Positions 51,853 to 53,286 of a DNA stretch of 53,286 nt are shown here, piece after piece (within the stretch, counting starts at the first letter, position 1; every line of letters begins with the position of its first letter). The stretch is from positions 1-53,286 of the forward strand of contig JBHEMX010000072.1 of NCBI GenBank assembly GCA_046262355.1, written 5' to 3'. Both the position numbers and the translations under genes were made by a program. Below the pieces are notes generated by a model. The model was not told where the DNA came from. It ran no database searches and saw nothing but the letters and a program-made list of their open reading frames with translations. The stretch is from DATADD01 sp046262355. Its GTDB lineage: Bacteria; Actinomycetota; CADDZG01; WHSQ01.

Positions 51853-52890
51853 GTGCGTGAGGAGATGCGTCTGACGTCCTACTCGCACGGCGGCGGCTGA
51901 GCCTGCAAGCTCGGCACCACCGAGCTGGCGCAGGTCCTGCGCCATGTCAAGACCATCGCAAGCGACCCCGCTCTGCTCGTCGGTCTCGACGTCCCCGACG
52001 ACGCGGCGGTGTATCAGATCGCGCCGGGAGTAGCGCTCGTTCAGACGGTCGACTTCTTCACGCCGATAGTCGACGACCCTCGCTCCTGGGGTCGCATCGC
52101 GGCGGCGAACTCACTCTCGGACGTCTACGCGATGGGAGGACGCCCGGTCACCGCGCTGAACCTCGTCGGATGGCCACGCACGCTCGACTTCGAAGCGCTC
52201 GGCGAGGTCCTCGAGGGAGCCGGCGAGAAATGCGAGGAGGCCGGCGTCGCGATAGTGGGTGGCCACTCGATCGACGATCCCGAGCCGAAGTTCGGCCTTG
52301 CCGTCACGGGGACGATCGCTCCCGACCGCATCGTGCGCCGGTCCGGCGCGCCGCCGGGCTGCGACCTTGTCCTCACGAAGCCGCTCGGGCTGGGCATCAT
52401 CTCGAGCGGCATCAAGGAGGGCCGCGTGTCCACGGAGACGGTCGAGCTGGCGGTGGGTGTGATGTCGAGGCTCAATGCTGCTGCAGCAGAGGCGATGCTC
52501 GAGGTCGGCATCGAAGCCGCCACCGACGTCACGGGGTTCGGTCTCATCGGTCATCTTCTGCAGATGCTGGGCCCAGACGTCTCCGCAGAGCTGAGCTGGA
52601 ACTCCGTTCCGGTCGTCCCAGATGCGATCGGGCTGGCGCGGGCGGGCGTACTGTCTGCCGGCAGCAGGCGCAATCTCGACGCGCTGACGGGGGATGTCGA
52701 TGCTCGGGATATCAACCCCGAGGAGATCGCGGTGTTGTTCGATGCGCAGACGTCGGGGGGACTTCTCATCGCGGTCGATCCAGAGCGCACCACCGCGCTG
52801 CTCGACGGGCTTGCGGCGCGAGGCGTCGATTCCGTGGCGCTCATCGGGCTTCTCGTGACCGGGAACGGCACGGTGAGGGTGACGCGATGA
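51853..52890 (+). CDS. selD: Selenophosphate synthetase, selenocysteine-containing
   Basis: The protein has 345 residues with an in-frame TGA (51898-51900) read as Sec16. GTG 51853 follows an AGGAGG box (51840-51845, spacing 7). The N-terminus LTSYSHGGG-U-ACKLGT matches the SelD active-site loop, where Sec or Cys (E. coli C17) and Lys (here K19) are catalytic. Downstream blocks are VQTVDFFTPIVDDPRSWGRIAAANSLSDVYAMGG (ATP/Mg site) and GHSIDDPEPKFGLAVTG. The enzyme makes selenophosphate from selenide and ATP for Sec and selenouridine. Without recoding the gene would look truncated (starting at 52009). A hairpin directly after UGA supports recoding. The next gene overlaps by ATGA. Confidence 0.93.
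51902..51934 (+). promoter_or_regulatory. Candidate bacterial SECIS hairpin in selD
   Basis: Starting 1 nt after the UGA, 51902-51906 pairs with 51930-51934 (5 bp). After a one-base asymmetric internal loop, 51908-51914 pairs with 51920-51926 (7 bp) around a CACCA apical loop. The apical loop lies about 15 nt from the UGA, close to the E. coli fdhF spacing. No apical GU as in E. coli, but SelB specificity varies between lineages. Confidence 0.7.
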
Positions 52891-53286
52891 CCGATCGGCT
52901 CCGCCTCTCGCGCCCGATCGTGGACGAGATGGTGGCGCACTGCGTCGCCGGCCGCCCCAACGAGGCCTGCGGGATCCTCGCGGCGAATTCGGGAGAGATC
53001 GTCAAGGTGTTCCGGATGTCGAACGCGTCTGCGAGCCCGTTACGCTACTCGCTGGACCCCAAGGAGCAACTAGCGGCCTACAACAAGATCGAGGAAGAGG
53101 GTTGGGACCTCGGAGGGGTGTTCCACTCCCACACGAGGACCGAGGCCTATCCCTCGCCGACGGACGTCCGCCTCGCCGCCGAGGACGTTCCCTACGTCAT
53201 CGTGTCGCTCGCCGCGGCGCCGCCCTCGGTCCGGGCGTTCCGCATCGTCAAGGACGGCTGGACCGACGCCACCGGCGAGATCGTGG
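52887..53286 (+). CDS. JAMM/MPN+ metallopeptidase, N-terminal part (runs off right edge)
   Basis: Frame from ATG 52887, overlapping the selD stop (ATGA), open to the window end (133 codons). The Zn motif is E26 (NEACGIL), then GVFHSHTRTEAYPSPTDVRLA with H80-S-H82, S90 and D93, the exact E-x(n)-HxH-x7-S-x2-D JAMM pattern. Bacterial JAMM enzymes of this size (Mec-like) release sulfur-carrier proteins from substrates. Tight coupling to selD hints at a role in sulfur/selenium handling. The C-terminus is outside the window. Confidence 0.88.
   Translation, partial: MTDRLRLSRPIVDEMVAHCVAGRPNEACGILAANSGEIVKVFRMSNASASPLRYSLDPKEQLAAYNKIEEEGWDLGGVFHSHTRTEAYPSPTDVRLAAEDVPYVIVSLAAAPPSVRAFRIVKDGWTDATGEIV

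Noticed and set aside
51900..52008. selD as a truncated gene starting at 52009
   Set aside because: The upstream frame contains the full SelD active-site loop with only one UGA at the Sec position and a proper RBS.

Overview
The window is about 53 kb of high-GC, densely coding DNA from an actinobacterium (Actinomycetota). The markers are a WhiB protein, the coenzyme F420 genes cofD and cofE, a DUF5719 protein, split FtsEX/M23 and SmpB/tmRNA neighbourhoods, and many GTGA/ATGA stop-start overlaps. It does not look like a well-known genus. My guess is an uncultivated, deep-branching lineage, but sequence alone cannot fix the class.

Left third (1-17 kb): a cell-surface glycan locus. It holds two APH-fold kinases, an ATP-grasp ligase, a thymidylate-kinase-like P-loop kinase, a possible nucleotidyltransferase, a secreted protein, a GT4 glycosyltransferase, three sulfotransferases (one PF00685 type, two of a Cys-motif type), a Wzx-like flippase, a fused Wzz/BY-kinase, a small LPXTG protein, and DUF4012 and DUF3105 proteins. 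Together these suggest synthesis, export and sulfation of a surface polysaccharide.

Middle (17-37 kb): a conserved actinobacterial housekeeping arrangement. It contains F420 synthesis (cofD, cofE and a separate nitroreductase), a 1045-residue GT2 membrane glycosyltransferase followed by DUF5719, then sulfur amino acid genes (a C26 amidotransferase, cystathionine gamma-synthase/lyase, cystathionine beta-synthase), an L,D-transpeptidase and tryptophan 2,3-dioxygenase. A promoter plus switch-like RNA leader precedes a tiny zinc-ribbon gene. Then come GNAT, WhiB, phosphomannomutase, a Trm112-like protein, a bifunctional PGI/PMI and S-adenosylhomocysteinase. An intergenic tandem repeat array follows, then a ComF-type phosphoribosyltransferase.

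Right third (37-53 kb): a NarL-type regulator, secA, prfB (with a programmed +1 frameshift), ftsE, ftsX, an M23 EnvC-like peptidase, an S41 protease, smpB and ssrA (tmRNA). After these lie a VapBC toxin-antitoxin pair with a palindromic operator, a small C2H2 zinc-finger protein, an MgtC-type membrane protein, and a two-gene histidine kinase system. The window ends with selD, a selenoprotein with an in-frame TGA (Sec16) and a hairpin directly downstream, translationally coupled to a truncated JAMM peptidase.

Two recoding events (selD UGA as selenocysteine; prfB +1 frameshift) break genes that simple ORF calling would truncate. Several genes have a TANNNT -10 box only 6-9 nt before the start codon, indicating leaderless transcription. 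No CRISPR array, insertion sequence, rRNA or canonical tRNA was seen.
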